A stretch of DNA of 7,849 nucleotides from Pseudomonadota bacterium (GTDB lineage: Bacteria; Pseudomonadota; Gammaproteobacteria; Steroidobacterales; Steroidobacteraceae). The stretch is taken from positions 1-7,849 of the forward strand of contig JAJZFQ010000242.1 of assembly GCA_021805275.1 (NCBI GenBank). Reading direction: 5' to 3'. Shown one piece after another: positions 6,789 to 7,849 of the stretch. Under the pieces are notes generated by a model that made no database searches, was not told the origin of the DNA, and saw nothing but the letters and a program-made list of their open reading frames with translations. How positions within the stretch are numbered: the stretch's first letter is position 1; each line of letters opens with the position of its first letter. Position numbers and translations under genes: made by a program.

Positions 6789-7849
6789 GTGAACGGTCCG
6801 GTCATCGAGACGCGGGATCTGCGGCGGGTGTACCGCTCGGGTCACCTCGAAGTCCTCGCCCTCGCGGGCGTGAGTCTCACCGTCGAGCGCGGCGAGCTGG
6901 TCGCGATCATGGGCGCCTCTGGATCGGGCAAGTCGACGCTCATGGCCGTGCTCGGCTGTCTGGACCGCCCGACCGACGGGATGTATCGACTCGAAGGCGC
7001 GAATGTCGCGTCGCTCAGCGAGAACGCCCTGGCGCGGGTGCGCAGCGAGCGGCTCGGTTTCGTGTTCCAGAGTTTCAATCTTCTGGCGCGCACCAGCGCT
7101 CTGGACAACGTCGCGCTGCCGCTCTTCTACGATCCTCGCGGCGGCGTCAGCGCCGCACAACGCTCGCTGCGGGCGCGCCAGGCGCTCGCCCAGGTCGGGC
7201 TCGCCGGCCGCGAGCGCAACACGCCGGCGCAGCTCTCGGGTGGGGAGCAGCAACGCGTCGCGATCGCGCGGGCGCTGATCAACGCTCCGGCCGTCGTGCT
7301 CGCGGACGAACCGACCGGTAATCTCGATACGCGCAGCTCCCACGAGGTCATGGGGATTCTGGTGCGCCTCAATCGGGAACAGCACGTGACCGTCGTCGTG
7401 GTGACCCACGAGCCGGATATCGCGGCGTACGCGGATCGCGTGATCACGATGCGGGATGGCCGGATCGTGTCCGATGAGCGCCGCAACCCCATGCCCGCTG
7501 CGCTGCCGCCGGCGCCGACCGGGACTGCTCCGGCGGCGCCTGTTCGCCTAAGCACGCTGCCATTTGCCCACATGATCCTCAGCAGCGCCCTGCAGGCCAT
7601 CGTGCGCAACAAGATGCGCTCCGGACTCACCACGCTCGGGGTGCTGATCGGGGTTGCGGCGCTCATTGCCATGATGGCGGTCGGACTCGGGGCCAACCGG
7701 GCGGTCGGGGAGCTGATTCAAAGTCTCGGCACGAACATGCTCATCGTGCTGCCGGGGGCCACCACCGCCGGAGGCGTGCGTGCCGGCCTCGGCAGTGCCT
7801 CGACGCTCACGGTGGCCGATGCGCACGCGTTGCGCCGCGACGATCCTGC
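6789..7849 (+). CDS. macB: MacB-like ABC transporter, ATPase-permease fusion (3' end outside window)
   Basis: The frame starts at GTG 6789 and stays open to the window edge, giving the first 353 residues of a protein usually about 640-670 long. The nucleotide-binding domain comes first: Walker A GASGSGKST (42-50), Q-loop Gln94, signature LSGGE (149-153), Walker B ending in Glu174 of LADEPTGNLD, and switch His207. A Pro/Ala-rich linker (about 235-252) leads to the first membrane helix (about 281-303), preceded by the basic IVRNKMRSG. The periplasmic domain begins at about 304 (VGELIQSLGTNMLIVLPG). An N-terminal ATPase fused to a permease with a large periplasmic domain is the MacB order. MacB family members use ATP to drive substrates from the periplasm through MacA and TolC. 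Known cargoes include macrolides, toxins and heme-related compounds; the cargo here is unknown. The start lacks a strong Shine-Dalgarno and probably relies on coupling to macA. Confidence 0.9.
   Translation, partial: MNGPVIETRDLRRVYRSGHLEVLALAGVSLTVERGELVAIMGASGSGKSTLMAVLGCLDRPTDGMYRLEGANVASLSENALARVRSERLGFVFQSFNLLARTSALDNVALPLFYDPRGGVSAAQRSLRARQALAQVGLAGRERNTPAQLSGGEQQRVAIARALINAPAVVLADEPTGNLDTRSSHEVMGILVRLNREQHVTVVVVTHEPDIAAYADRVITMRDGRIVSDERRNPMPAALPPAPTGTAPAAPVRLSTLPFAHMILSSALQAIVRNKMRSGLTTLGVLIGVAALIAMMAVGLGANRAVGELIQSLGTNMLIVLPGATTAGGVRAGLGSASTLTVADAHALRRDDP

Overview
The window comes from a GC-rich bacterium, most likely a Pseudomonadota (gamma- or beta-proteobacterial flavour). The reasons are an MacA/MacB-type tripartite exporter, which implies an outer membrane, a Tyr/Trp/Pro-rich exported protein of a kind I associate with proteobacteria, strongly GC-ending codons, and frequent GTG or TTG starts. 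I cannot name a genus from sequence alone. All six genes lie on the + strand and coding density is high. No rRNA, tRNA, CRISPR, insertion sequence or phage signature is visible, and no non-coding stretch exceeds 200 bases.

Layout. (1) About 1-1142: the 3' part of an APC-superfamily amino-acid permease, cut by the window start. (2) 1305-2168: a complete aldo/keto reductase resembling the pyridoxal reductase-type YdbC/PdxI group. A plausible sigma70 promoter and a small dyad precede it. (3) 2365-3081: a secreted protein of unknown function, rich in Trp, Tyr, Pro and Arg. Its leader carries a striking 39-base imperfect dyad. (4) 3109-5424: a P1B-type metal-transporting ATPase with a C-terminal hemerythrin-like di-iron domain, the hallmark of the P1B-5 subgroup (Fe/Ni/Co-linked). 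(5) 5524-6771: a MacA-like periplasmic adaptor. (6) 6789 to the window end: the N-terminal half of a MacB-like ABC ATPase/permease, cut by the window end.

How they may work together. Genes 3 and 4 are separated by 27 bases and are probably co-transcribed, as are genes 5 and 6 (17 bases apart). The first pair suggests cytoplasmic transition-metal efflux sensed or gated by a di-iron domain, next to an envelope protein of unknown role. The second pair is the inner-membrane and periplasmic part of a MacAB-type efflux pump. A TolC-like outer-membrane partner, if encoded nearby, would lie beyond the right edge. A shared envelope or metal-stress role for genes 3-6 is inference from adjacency only.

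The best candidate for an unusual system is the ATPase-hemerythrin fusion. The architecture itself is known from P1B-5 ATPases, so it is notable rather than undescribed. The less explained items are the 39-base dyad in the leader of the exported protein, the 20-base-phased direct repeats between the ATPase and macA, and the exported Tyr/Trp/Pro-rich protein placed directly before the metal ATPase.
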